From the NCBI GenBank assembly GCA_030146365.1, contig JASLBU010000164.1, positions 1 to 16,337 of the forward strand: a DNA stretch of 16,337 nt, read 5' to 3'. Under the pieces are notes generated by a model. That model had not been told where the DNA came from and did no database searches. It was given only the letters and a program-made list of their open reading frames with translations. Positions 7,009 through 13,596 of this stretch are shown here, piece after piece. A program made the position numbers and the translations under genes. Source of the DNA: Candidatus Limnocylindria bacterium (GTDB lineage Bacteria > Chloroflexota > Limnocylindria > QHBO01). Within the stretch, counting starts at the first letter, position 1; the number at the start of each line of letters is the position of its first letter.

Positions 7009-8409
7009 ATGGACGGTAGCAGTACCCCCGGCAACCCGGTCTTCGACCTCGCGGTTGTCGTGATGCTCATTCTGATCGGCGGGTTCTTCGCCGCCTCCGA
7101 GATCGCCCTCATCACGGTGAGGCGCCACCGACTTCAGCAGCTGGTCGACGACGGTGCGGGCGGCGCACGCACCGCGCAGCGCCTGACCGAGGACCCGAGC
7201 CGCTTCCTTGCGACGATCCAGATCGCGATCACATTCCTGGGATTCCTGGCTGGCGCCACCGGTGCGGCCGCGTTCTCGGACGAGTTCGGCGACTTCCTCA
7301 CCACGCTGCCCATTGGGCTGGCCGAGCCCACCGCCGACACGATCGCGTTCATCTTCGTGACGCTCCTCATCGCGCTGGCATCGATCATCATCGGCGAACT
7401 CGTGCCGAAGACCCTCGCGCTGAACTTCCCCGAGCGGCTCGCGCTGATCGTTGCCCGGCCCATCGGCGTGATCCAGACGGCACTGTCGCCGGTCGTCTGG
7501 TTCGTCAGTCGCATCAGCACCATCCTCGTCCGGCTGCTGGGCGGAACGGAGCGCCCGCAGGGCGGCTACCTGTCGACCGAGGAGCTGAAGATGCTCGTGG
7601 AGACCGGCTCCGAGCAGGGTCAGATCGAGGAGGAGGAGAAGGAGATGATCCACGGGGTCATCGAGCTCGGGGACAAGCGGGTCCACGAGGTGATGGTCCC
7701 GCGCATCGGCATCCGCGCCGTCAATGTCGACGACAGCCTCGACGAGGTGCTCGACATGATCGTGCGAGCCGGCCATTCACGACTGCCGGTCTTCGCCGAG
7801 AGCCTCGACAACATCGTCGGCATCCTCTACGCGAAGGACCTGCTGCCGTACCTCAAGGGCGACGGCCTGGCCAACGGCACGATCGACATCCGCACGCTCG
7901 TGCGCCTGCCGGTGTACGTGCCGGAATCGAAGCCGGTGGACGACCTGCTGCACGAGATGCAGGCGGCGAAGCGGCACATCGCGATCGTGGTGGACGAGTA
8001 CGGCGGTACCGCCGGCCTGGTGACGATGGAAGACGTGGTCGAGGAGATCGTCGGCGAGATCCAGGACGAGTACGACCGTGAGGACCCGATGGTGGAGGAC
8101 CTCTCAGGAGACGAGCAGCTCAGCTACCGGGTGGACGGGCGGGTCAGCATGGACGACCTGCGCGACCTCTTCGACCTGTCCGACGACGACGAGCCGGACG
8201 AGGACGCGTACGACACCGTCGGCGGCTTCGTGGTGCACCGCGTGGGGCGCATCCCGCTCCCGGGCGCCGAGATCCCGTTCAGGGACGACGTGGTCATCAC
8301 GGTGGAGACGGCCGAGCCGCGGCGCGTGGCGAAGGTGCTGGCAAGCCGGCCGAGGCGGCCGAACGAGATCGAGGCAGCCGAAGCCGTCACCCAGGAGAGC
8401 GGGACGTGA
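7009..8409 (+). CDS. CNNM/DUF21-CBS-CorC family membrane protein (hemolysin C/CorC-like)
   Basis: Members of this family are inner-membrane proteins linked to magnesium or cobalt efflux and homeostasis. The 466-residue product has the full domain order: an N-terminal CNNM (DUF21) membrane domain at about 10-195 with several hydrophobic segments and the IIIGELVPKTLAL signature, a linker with EEEEKEMI, a pair of CBS domains at about 215-345 beginning near RVHEVMVPRI and including the DEYGGTAGLVTMEDVVEEIVG signature, and a C-terminal CorC/HlyC domain from about 365 to 445 with TVGGFV and GRIPLPG. The ATG at 7009 is 11 bases after the glmU stop. No good ribosome binding site lies in range, so the gene is probably read through from glmU. 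The old name hemolysin is misleading; ion transport is the better reading, and the ion is not evident from sequence. Confidence 0.9.
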   Translation: MDGSSTPGNPVFDLAVVVMLILIGGFFAASEIALITVRRHRLQQLVDDGAGGARTAQRLTEDPSRFLATIQIAITFLGFLAGATGAAAFSDEFGDFLTTLPIGLAEPTADTIAFIFVTLLIALASIIIGELVPKTLALNFPERLALIVARPIGVIQTALSPVVWFVSRISTILVRLLGGTERPQGGYLSTEELKMLVETGSEQGQIEEEEKEMIHGVIELGDKRVHEVMVPRIGIRAVNVDDSLDEVLDMIVRAGHSRLPVFAESLDNIVGILYAKDLLPYLKGDGLANGTIDIRTLVRLPVYVPESKPVDDLLHEMQAAKRHIAIVVDEYGGTAGLVTMEDVVEEIVGEIQDEYDREDPMVEDLSGDEQLSYRVDGRVSMDDLRDLFDLSDDDEPDEDAYDTVGGFVVHRVGRIPLPGAEIPFRDDVVITVETAEPRRVAKVLASRPRRPNEIEAAEAVTQESGT

Positions 8410-8415
8410 TCCCGC
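8399..8415. terminator. Possible hairpin between two convergent genes
   Basis: GCGGGA (8399-8404) and TCCCGC (8410-8415) form a perfect 6-base-pair stem with a 5-base loop. The hairpin spans the stop codon of the CNNM/CBS gene and lies just before the end of the convergent tspO. There is no T-run on either side, so it is not a classical intrinsic terminator. It could block read-through in both directions, or be chance in GC-rich DNA. Confidence 0.25.
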
Positions 8416-8421
8416 GGGCGG

Positions 8422-8874
8422 TCAGCCGTTCCGGCGCCAGATCTCGAAGTTCAGCAGTGTCGCGAAGGTGACCCAGGCGAGGTAGGGCAGCAACAGGGCG
8501 CCCGCGGCCGTGCGGCGGGTGAAGAAGGCGACGGTCGTCCCGGCGATCGCCACCCACATGAGGACGATCTCGGCCAGGGCGAAGCCGGGAGCGCGGAGCC
8601 CGAAGAAGATCGGAGTCCATGCAGCGTTCAGCGCCAGCTGCACGCCCCACAGGCCAAGCGCCTTTCCGCCTCCCGGCTCGCCCCGCCTTGCGACCAGCCA
8701 CGCCGCGACGCCGATCATCGCGTACAGCACCGTCCACACCGGCCCGAAGAGCCACGGGGGTGGGGCCCATGACGGCTTGTCGAGCCGGGCATAGTAGTCC
8801 GGAGCCGGAAGCGCGACGCCGGTGGCGGCCGGCAAGAAGGCCGCGACCAGCCAGAAGGCGAGCCGTCTCGTCAT
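8422..8874 (-). CDS. tspO: TspO/MBR family tryptophan-rich membrane protein
   Basis: TspO proteins are five-helix membrane proteins that bind porphyrins and, in some bacteria, act as oxygen- or stress-linked regulators of pigment genes. The 150-residue product is very hydrophobic, with five likely membrane helices and the family motifs KPSWAPP (residues 33-39), FGPVWTVLYAMIG, LNAAWTPIFFG and a last helix ending LNFEIWRRN. The length is typical. The ATG at 8874 is the only sensible start. The gene lies 25 bases downstream of the polyprenyl diphosphate synthase on the same strand and is probably co-transcribed with it. That link to isoprenoid chemistry is suggestive because TspO and carotenoid genes are associated in Rhodobacter, but a functional connection here is inference. 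The ligand is unknown. Confidence 0.92.
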   Translation of the reverse strand: MTRRLAFWLVAAFLPAATGVALPAPDYYARLDKPSWAPPPWLFGPVWTVLYAMIGVAAWLVARRGEPGGGKALGLWGVQLALNAAWTPIFFGLRAPGFALAEIVLMWVAIAGTTVAFFTRRTAAGALLLPYLAWVTFATLLNFEIWRRNG

Positions 8875-8899
8875 TCGGAGCTCGACCTCAGCGCCACCG

Positions 8900-10033
8900 T
8901 CACGCGGCGATGACGGAACGCACGAGGTCCGCCAGGCCGCGCTTGCGGTCGAGCGGACACGGCAGCAGCTCGAGGTGACGGAGCGCCAGGTCGCGGTAGC
9001 GGCGCGCCTCGGACAGCGTGTGCTCGCGAGCCCCGGTCCGCTCCAGGATCGCCAGCACCTCGGTCACGTCAGCCTCGCTCACGGCCGCGGCCCCGTCCGC
9101 GGCGACGCCCGCGCCGTCGATGGCGCTCGACACGCCGGAGCGGTAGATGCGGCCGAGACGCGCCCGCTCGTCCGCGGAGGCATGCTCGAGCGCCCACACC
9201 AACGGCAGCGTCTTCTTGCGCTTGCGGATGTCTCCGCCCTGCGGCTTGCCGCTCTGTGCCATCGACCAGAAGGCGCCCTTCACGTCATCGGCCATCTGGA
9301 AGGCCATGCCCAGGTCGTAGCCGAACCGGCGGTATGCCTCGACCACCGCCCGGTCATCGGTGGCCAGGATGGCGCCCGCCTCGACCGACGCGGCGACGAG
9401 GGCCGCCGTCTTCTTGCCGATCATCTCGAGGTAGGCGTCGACGCTGACGTCCGCCTGGCGCTCGAAGGCGATGTCCAGGTACTGGCCCTCGCACAGCGCG
9501 AGGCACGTCTCGTCGTAGACGCGCATCAGCGCGAGGACCCGTCGCTCGCTGAAGTCGTCGAGAAGGCGGTAGAGCGCGAGGCGGCTGAGCGCGAACATCG
9601 CGTCACCGGCGTTGATCGCGAGCGGGACGCCCCAGATTGCCCACAGCGTCGGCCGGTGGTGACGTTCGGTGTCCGCGTCCTCGATGTCGTCGTGCACGAG
9701 GCTGAAGTTGTGGCCGAGCTCGACCGCCGCGGCGCCGGGCAGCGCTGCATGGTAGTCGCCGGTCAGCGACTGGTAGGCGAGCAGGCCCAGGAGCGGACGC
9801 ATGCGCTTGCCGCGGGTGCCCGCGTCGTTGTCCAGCCCGAGGTGGTAGGCGAGCATCTGGTACAGCGGTCGGGCGTGCCCGCCCCGTGCGTCGAGCACGT
9901 CGGACATCTCGCGCTCGATGTCGTTCAGCAGGCGCGTAAACTCGGTCCTGATGTCCACGCCGGAAGGGTACCTGAGCTCCTCGATCAGTCGGGCCATGCC
10001 ATCGGTACGGGCGGGTTCGGTGCGTGGATCCAT
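8900..10033 (-). CDS. Polyprenyl (short-chain) diphosphate synthase
   Basis: This trans-isoprenyl diphosphate synthase condenses isopentenyl diphosphate with allylic diphosphates. The 377-residue product carries the KRMRPLL motif that binds diphosphate, the first aspartate-rich motif DDIED at residues 115-119, preceded by LGHNFSLVH, and the second motif FQMADDVKG with Asp249-Asp250, followed by GGDIRKRKKTLPLVWAL. The second motif is DDxxG rather than DDxxD, as in a subset of high-GC bacterial homologues. A phenylalanine five residues before DDIED, with no insertion in that motif, points to a short product such as C15-C20; this is inference. I choose the ATG at 10033, 7 bases after a -10 hexamer; the in-frame ATG at 10042 is the alternative. 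The open frame further upstream runs antisense to recO and is not coding. It is divergent from recO and followed by tspO. Confidence 0.9.
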   Translation of the reverse strand: MDPRTEPARTDGMARLIEELRYPSGVDIRTEFTRLLNDIEREMSDVLDARGGHARPLYQMLAYHLGLDNDAGTRGKRMRPLLGLLAYQSLTGDYHAALPGAAAVELGHNFSLVHDDIEDADTERHHRPTLWAIWGVPLAINAGDAMFALSRLALYRLLDDFSERRVLALMRVYDETCLALCEGQYLDIAFERQADVSVDAYLEMIGKKTAALVAASVEAGAILATDDRAVVEAYRRFGYDLGMAFQMADDVKGAFWSMAQSGKPQGGDIRKRKKTLPLVWALEHASADERARLGRIYRSGVSSAIDGAGVAADGAAAVSEADVTEVLAILERTGAREHTLSEARRYRDLALRHLELLPCPLDRKRGLADLVRSVIAA

Positions 10034-10040
10034 CGGATAC

Positions 10041-10046
10041 ATGATA
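10041..10046 (-). promoter_or_regulatory. -10 promoter element for the polyprenyl synthase gene (leaderless type)
   Basis: Read on the minus strand, TATCAT ends 7 bases before the ATG at 10033, the same spacing as at tsaE. It is preceded directly by TG, but no clear -35 element is seen. The spacing favours the ATG at 10033 over the one at 10042, which overlaps the hexamer itself. Confidence 0.5.
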
Positions 10047-10084
10047 CACCGGCGTAGCAGGTTACTGCGACCGCGGCAGGCCCG

Positions 10085-10882
10085 GTGAGCCCTCGTCCAC
10101 GCGTCTACAAGACCGAGGCGATCGTGCTTCGGACCATGGACCTCGGCGAGGCCGATCGGGTGCTGACCGTCCTGACCCCGCGGCTCGGCAAGCTGAAGGT
10201 GATCGCGAAGGGCGTCCGACGGCCGCGGTCCAGGATCGGCGGGGGACTCCAGCCGTTCAGCGACGTCCAGCTTGTGCTCGCCGTCGGCCGCACCTTCGAT
10301 GTCGTCACCTCCACGTCGGTGGAGGACCCGCACCTGGGTGTGCAGAACGACCTGCACTCGACGGCCGCCGCCTGGTACGCGGTGGACCTCGTGGACCGTT
10401 TCATCGAGGGCGCGGCGGACTCCCACGATGCCTTTCGCCTGCTCGCACAGGCGCTGTCGGCGCTGGACGCCGGGGCGGCGGTCTCCCGCGACGTCGTGAC
10501 CCGATGGTTCGAGCTGGCCCTGCTGGACGCGATGGGCTTTCGCCCGGAGCTGACTCGCTGCCTCGAGTGCGGTACGGCGATCGAGCCGGAAGGCAACGCC
10601 TACTCACCCGTGGGCGGCGGCACCCTCTGTCCCCAGTGCCGGCACGCTGCCCACGGCGCCCGGACGGTGTCGGCGGACGCGCTCAAGGTGCTTCGGCATC
10701 TGCAGCGCTCGCCGCTCGTCGGGGTGCTGCGACTGCGGCTCGCGAACGCGCTCCAGAGAGAGGTCGAGCGGCTGCTGCATACGACCATCTCGGCGGTCAT
10801 CGAGCGGGAGCTCCGTAGCCGCGACTTCCTGGACGAGGTGGCGGGTCGGGAGTCGGCACGGGTAGCCGCAACCAGCGCGTGA
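10085..10882 (+). CDS. recO: DNA repair protein RecO
   Basis: RecO binds single-stranded DNA and with RecR helps load RecA at gaps in the RecF pathway. The 265-residue product has the N-terminal OB-fold start YKTEAIVLRTMDLGEADRVL, then KVIAKGVRRPRSR and LQPFSDVQLVL, the usual RecO order. The helical C-terminal part holds a four-cysteine zinc site: Cys159 and Cys162 (CLECG) with Cys182 and Cys185 (CPQC), seen in many but not all RecO proteins. The length is slightly above the common 240-250. The start is a GTG with only a weak GGCAGG before it. A 51-base region separates it from the divergent polyprenyl synthase, and I find no convincing -10 element for recO there. The recO-glyS order is shared with many other bacteria. 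Confidence 0.93.
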   Translation: MSPRPRVYKTEAIVLRTMDLGEADRVLTVLTPRLGKLKVIAKGVRRPRSRIGGGLQPFSDVQLVLAVGRTFDVVTSTSVEDPHLGVQNDLHSTAAAWYAVDLVDRFIEGAADSHDAFRLLAQALSALDAGAAVSRDVVTRWFELALLDAMGFRPELTRCLECGTAIEPEGNAYSPVGGGTLCPQCRHAAHGARTVSADALKVLRHLQRSPLVGVLRLRLANALQREVERLLHTTISAVIERELRSRDFLDEVAGRESARVAATSA

Positions 10883-10910
10883 CGCTGGGTCTCCCGTGAT
10901 CGGCCGCGGC

Positions 10911-10916
10911 TAGACT
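10911..10916 (+). promoter_or_regulatory. Possible -10 promoter element for glyS
   Basis: TAGACT is a good match to TATAAT in the 78-base recO-glyS gap and would give a leader of about 38 bases, unlike the leaderless layout at tsaE. I see no -35 element at 16-18 bases. It lies directly after the palindrome GCCGCGGC (10903-10910). The leader is too short to hold a T-box riboswitch. Confidence 0.4.
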
Positions 10917-10942
10917 GGACCGACCCCGTTCACCTCGCCCCC

Positions 10943-10947
10943 AGGAG
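10943..10947 (+). promoter_or_regulatory. Ribosome binding site for glyS
   Basis: AGGAG lies 13 bases before the GTG at 10961. The spacing is longer than ideal, but it is the only purine-rich site in the short leader. Confidence 0.4.
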
Positions 10948-10960
10948 CCGCCCAAACCCC

Positions 10961-12337
10961 GTGCCAGCGCCAAACTTCGACGTTATCGTGAGCCTCGCCA
11001 AACGCCGCGGCTTCGTGTTCCCTTCCAGCGAGATCTACGGCGGAATGGCCGGCTTCTGGGACTACGGCCCGCTCGGCGTCGAGCTGAAGAACAACGTCAA
11101 GGCCGCCTGGTGGCGCCACATGGTCCACCTGCGGGACGATGTGGTCGGCCTCGATGCCTCCATCATCATGAATCCGCGTGTGTGGGAGGCCTCCGGGCAC
11201 GTGGCCGGCTTCAGCGACCCGATGGTCGACTGCCGAAGCTGCAAGCACCGATTCAGAGAGGACGAGCTCAAGGGACCGCCCGGCGAGATCGCGTGCCCGA
11301 ACTGTGGGAACCGCGGCACGCTCACCGAGGCGCGCCAGTTCAACCTCATGTTCGCGACCCACGTGGGGCCAGTGGCGGACAGCGCCTCGATCGCCTATCT
11401 CCGACCGGAGACGGCCCAGGCGATGTTCGTCCAGTTCGACAACGTGGCGACCAGCATGCGGCGCAAGCTCCCGTTCGGCATCGCGCAGATCGGCCGCAGC
11501 TTCCGGAACGAGATCACGCCCGGCAACTTCATCTTTCGCGACCGGGAGCTCGAGCAGATGGAGATGGAGTTTTTCGTCCACCCACGGGACGAGGACGAGT
11601 GGTTCACCCATTGGGTGGACGCGCGGTACCGGTGGTGGACCGATGTGCTCGGCATCGACGGCGATCGCCTGCGGCTGCGTGCCCACGACACCGAAGAGCT
11701 GAGCCACTACTCCAAGCAGACCACCGACATCGAGTACCAGTTCCCGATCGGCTGGTCGGAGCTAGAGGGAATCGCGGACCGCACCGACTTCGACCTCAGG
11801 GCGCACGCCGCAGCATCCGGCCGGAAGCTGGAGATCTTCGACGAGGCAGCCGGAGAGCACGTGGTCCCGTACGTGATCGAGCCTGCCATGGGCGTCGATC
11901 GGGCCGTGCTCACGGTCCTGGTGGACGGCTACACCGAGGAGCAGCTCGGGAAGGAGAAGCGGATCGTGCTGCGCGTTCGCCCGCAGCTCGCGCCGATCAA
12001 GGCGGCAGTGCTGCCCCTGCTTCGCAACCGGCCGGAGCTCGTCGAGTGCGCGCGTCGGCTCACCTCCGACCTGAAGCTCCACGTGGCCGCCGTCTACGAC
12101 GACACCGCCTCCATCGGCAAGCTCTACCGCCGGCAGGACGAGATCGGCACCCCGTATTGCGTGACCGTGGACCCCGAGTCGCTCGAGGACGGACAGGCGA
12201 CCATTCGGGATCGCGATTCGATGACCCAGGAGCGCGTGGCGCTCGACGTCGTCCCGCAGCGCATCGGGGATCTGGTCGCCGGCCGGGTGGCCTGGGAGGG
12301 CCAGGCCCGCGGACCCGGCGGTGGGGACGAGGGCTGA
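10961..12337 (+). CDS. glyS: Glycyl-tRNA synthetase, single-chain (alpha2) type
   Basis: This class II synthetase attaches glycine to tRNA-Gly. The 458-residue product is the homodimeric type, not the separate alpha and beta chains (GlyQ/GlyS) of many other bacteria. It opens with FDVIVSLAKRRGFVFPSSEIYGG and FWDYGPLG, carries a four-cysteine zinc site (Cys91, Cys94, Cys112, Cys115) within the insertion domain, then AYLRPETAQ, the class II motif 2 FGIAQIGRSFRNEITP, motif 3 in EPAMGVDRAVL and an anticodon-binding domain in the last 120 or so residues. The length is typical of compact bacterial forms. The GTG start follows a short leader with AGGAG. It lies between recO and a SnoaL/TPR pair, with ppdK further downstream. 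The last residues are glycine-rich and probably disordered. Confidence 0.96.
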   Translation: MPAPNFDVIVSLAKRRGFVFPSSEIYGGMAGFWDYGPLGVELKNNVKAAWWRHMVHLRDDVVGLDASIIMNPRVWEASGHVAGFSDPMVDCRSCKHRFREDELKGPPGEIACPNCGNRGTLTEARQFNLMFATHVGPVADSASIAYLRPETAQAMFVQFDNVATSMRRKLPFGIAQIGRSFRNEITPGNFIFRDRELEQMEMEFFVHPRDEDEWFTHWVDARYRWWTDVLGIDGDRLRLRAHDTEELSHYSKQTTDIEYQFPIGWSELEGIADRTDFDLRAHAAASGRKLEIFDEAAGEHVVPYVIEPAMGVDRAVLTVLVDGYTEEQLGKEKRIVLRVRPQLAPIKAAVLPLLRNRPELVECARRLTSDLKLHVAAVYDDTASIGKLYRRQDEIGTPYCVTVDPESLEDGQATIRDRDSMTQERVALDVVPQRIGDLVAGRVAWEGQARGPGGGDEG

Positions 12338-12340
12338 GGG
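12336..12340 (+). promoter_or_regulatory. Ribosome binding site that sets the start of the SnoaL-like gene
   Basis: GAGGG overlaps the glyS stop codon and lies 7 bases before the GTG at 12348. It favours that start over the in-frame GTG at 12321, which is inside glyS. Confidence 0.5.
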
Positions 12341-12347
12341 CACGGTC

Positions 12348-12758
12348 GTGAGCGACTCGGCAGAGGACGGCGTCAGGGCGCTCATCGCGGAGGCCGATGC
12401 GGCCTTCGCCGCCGGCGACGCTGATCGCTGGGCAGACCTTTTCGCCCCCGACGGCCGCAACCTGCTCCTGCACCAGGAGGAGCTCCCCGGTCGCGAGGTG
12501 ATCCGCCGGCACTGGAGGGCCTCCTTCCCGCGGTTCGACACGTCGGCATGGGAGCCGATGGTGGACACGATCCAGATCCACGGCGACGACGCCTACGCGT
12601 ACACCACGTATACCGAACGGCTGCTGGAACGCGCGACCGGCCAGCGGACGCTCGTGCGCGGCCGCCTGATCTGGTTCATGCGACGCCTCCCTGACGAAGG
12701 CTGGCGCATCCGTCTGCTGATGAACTCGCACTCGCATCCCATGGAGCCGCTCGTGTGA
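12348..12758 (+). CDS. SnoaL/NTF2-like (DUF4440-type) small protein
   Basis: The 136-residue product has the size and pattern of an NTF2-like cone-shaped fold: an N-terminal helix GVRALIAEADAAFAAGDADRWADLFAPDG, then a loop and helix ending GREVIRRHW, and a curved sheet with TIQIHGDDAYAYTTYTERL and RLIWFMRRLPDEGWRIRLLMNSHS. Such proteins are diverse: some are isomerases or cyclases, others bind small molecules or have no known activity. No catalytic residue set can be assigned here. I use the GTG at 12348 because GAGGG lies 7 bases before it; the GTG at 12321 would overlap glyS by 17 bases. It overlaps the next gene by GTGA, so the two are probably translated together. Substrate and role are unknown. 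Confidence 0.75.
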   Translation: MSDSAEDGVRALIAEADAAFAAGDADRWADLFAPDGRNLLLHQEELPGREVIRRHWRASFPRFDTSAWEPMVDTIQIHGDDAYAYTTYTERLLERATGQRTLVRGRLIWFMRRLPDEGWRIRLLMNSHSHPMEPLV

Positions 12759-13495
12759 CGACGCTCGAGGAGATTCGCGATAGCTACGAGCGCGGCGATC
12801 ACGAACTGGTGCTGCGGCTGACCGATGCGGTCCTGGCGGCGCGCCCGGGTGACGACGCGGCGCATGAGTTCCGCGCCCGCGCGTTCCTGGCGCTCGGCCG
12901 TGCAGACGAGGCGGAGCGCCACGCGGCCGACGCGGTGCGTCTCGATCCGGACGAGATCCGCTACCGCGAGCTCATGGCCGAGGTCCTGTCGGCCCGCGGG
13001 GCCCACCGCGATGCTGCGACCGAGTACGGCCGCCTGGCGCGCAACGACCCGCGCCAGACGCGCTGGACCGTGGCCGAGGCGCAGGAGCGGCTCGGAGCCG
13101 CGCAGCCGAGGATGAGCGTCGAAGCCGCACGCCGAGCGGTCCGTCTCGCGCCCGGTAACGGCCGTGCCCAGCTGGCGCTCTCCCAGGCCCTCGCGCGCAT
13201 CGGGGATGCAAGGGGGGCGGCGCAGGCGGCGGCGCTGGCGGTGGAGCTCCTGCCGGGAGACCACGAGGCACGCGAGGCGTTGGCGGATGCAGACTGGCTC
13301 GCGGACCGGGATGCGGCGGCGTTCGCCGCCTTCCGGGAGCTCGCCGCCCTGCGCTCGGGCCCGGACCGGCAGCGCGTGCTGCGCAAGGCCCGAACCCTGT
13401 ACCGGCAGCGGGCCGGGCTGCCCGCCCGGCTGATCACCATGGTCCCGCCCGTGTTCGACCTCGCTCTCACCAAGGGCTGGCTGCGGATGGCCTGA
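12755..13495 (+). CDS. Tetratricopeptide repeat (TPR) protein
   Basis: The 246-residue product is almost wholly alpha-helical and made of about six 34-residue repeats from residue 2 to about 205. Clear copies include AAHEFRARAFLALGRADEAE with AVRLDPDE, and AQLALSQALARIGDARGAAQ with AVELLPGD; the alanine, glycine and proline positions match the TPR pattern. No signal peptide or long membrane helix is evident; the last 40 residues leave the repeat pattern and are mildly hydrophobic (ITMVPPVFDLAL). TPR proteins are protein-interaction scaffolds, so function cannot be inferred from the fold. It starts at a GTG overlapping the SnoaL-like gene's stop and ends about 100 bases before ppdK. The pair between glyS and ppdK is the least predictable part of this block. 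Confidence 0.8.
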   Translation: MTTLEEIRDSYERGDHELVLRLTDAVLAARPGDDAAHEFRARAFLALGRADEAERHAADAVRLDPDEIRYRELMAEVLSARGAHRDAATEYGRLARNDPRQTRWTVAEAQERLGAAQPRMSVEAARRAVRLAPGNGRAQLALSQALARIGDARGAAQAAALAVELLPGDHEAREALADADWLADRDAAAFAAFRELAALRSGPDRQRVLRKARTLYRQRAGLPARLITMVPPVFDLALTKGWLRMA

Positions 13496-13545
13496 CCGCT
13501 TGGGGTGCGCGCCCGGACCGGGGTGGAGCCCGCAGCGCCCCGCGT

Positions 13546-13551
13546 TACAAT
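13546..13551 (+). promoter_or_regulatory. -10 promoter element for ppdK
   Basis: TACAAT matches the -10 consensus in five of six positions and is the most AT-rich spot in the 101-base gap between the TPR gene and ppdK. Transcription would begin near 13558, giving a leader of about 40 bases with a ribosome binding site. A -35 element is not clear. Confidence 0.5.
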
Positions 13552-13578
13552 CGGCCTCCCCACGCACGCGCACGCACT

Positions 13579-13584
13579 GAGGAG
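13579..13584 (+). promoter_or_regulatory. Ribosome binding site for ppdK
   Basis: GAGGAG lies 12 bases before the ATG at 13597, slightly far but the only good site in the leader. It supports this ATG as the start. Confidence 0.5.
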
Positions 13585-13596
13585 CCCACCCGCCGC

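Noticed and set aside
6652..7776. A 374-codon minus-strand open frame opposite glmU and the CNNM/CBS gene
   Set aside because: Low-complexity composition and no family motif; both sense genes are intact.
8822..10057. A 411-codon plus-strand open frame opposite the polyprenyl synthase
   Set aside because: The minus strand carries all synthase motifs; the plus-strand product is a composition artefact.
10034..10426. Upstream extension of the polyprenyl synthase frame by over 100 residues
   Set aside because: It runs antisense through recO, has no synthase similarity and would bypass the -10 element at 10041-10046.
10903..10910. Palindrome GCCGCGGC next to the glyS -10 as an operator
   Set aside because: An 8-base GC palindrome is expected often by chance at this composition, with no second copy to support it.
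10883..10960. Possible T-box or other riboswitch before glyS
   Set aside because: The gap is only 78 bases and lacks the T-box sequence and room for its stems.
13502..13541. GC-rich imperfect hairpin after the TPR gene (GGGGTGC pairing with GCGCCCC, one G-T pair)
   Set aside because: The loop is long, the stem has a wobble pair and there is no T-run, so it cannot be told from chance pairing in GC-rich DNA.
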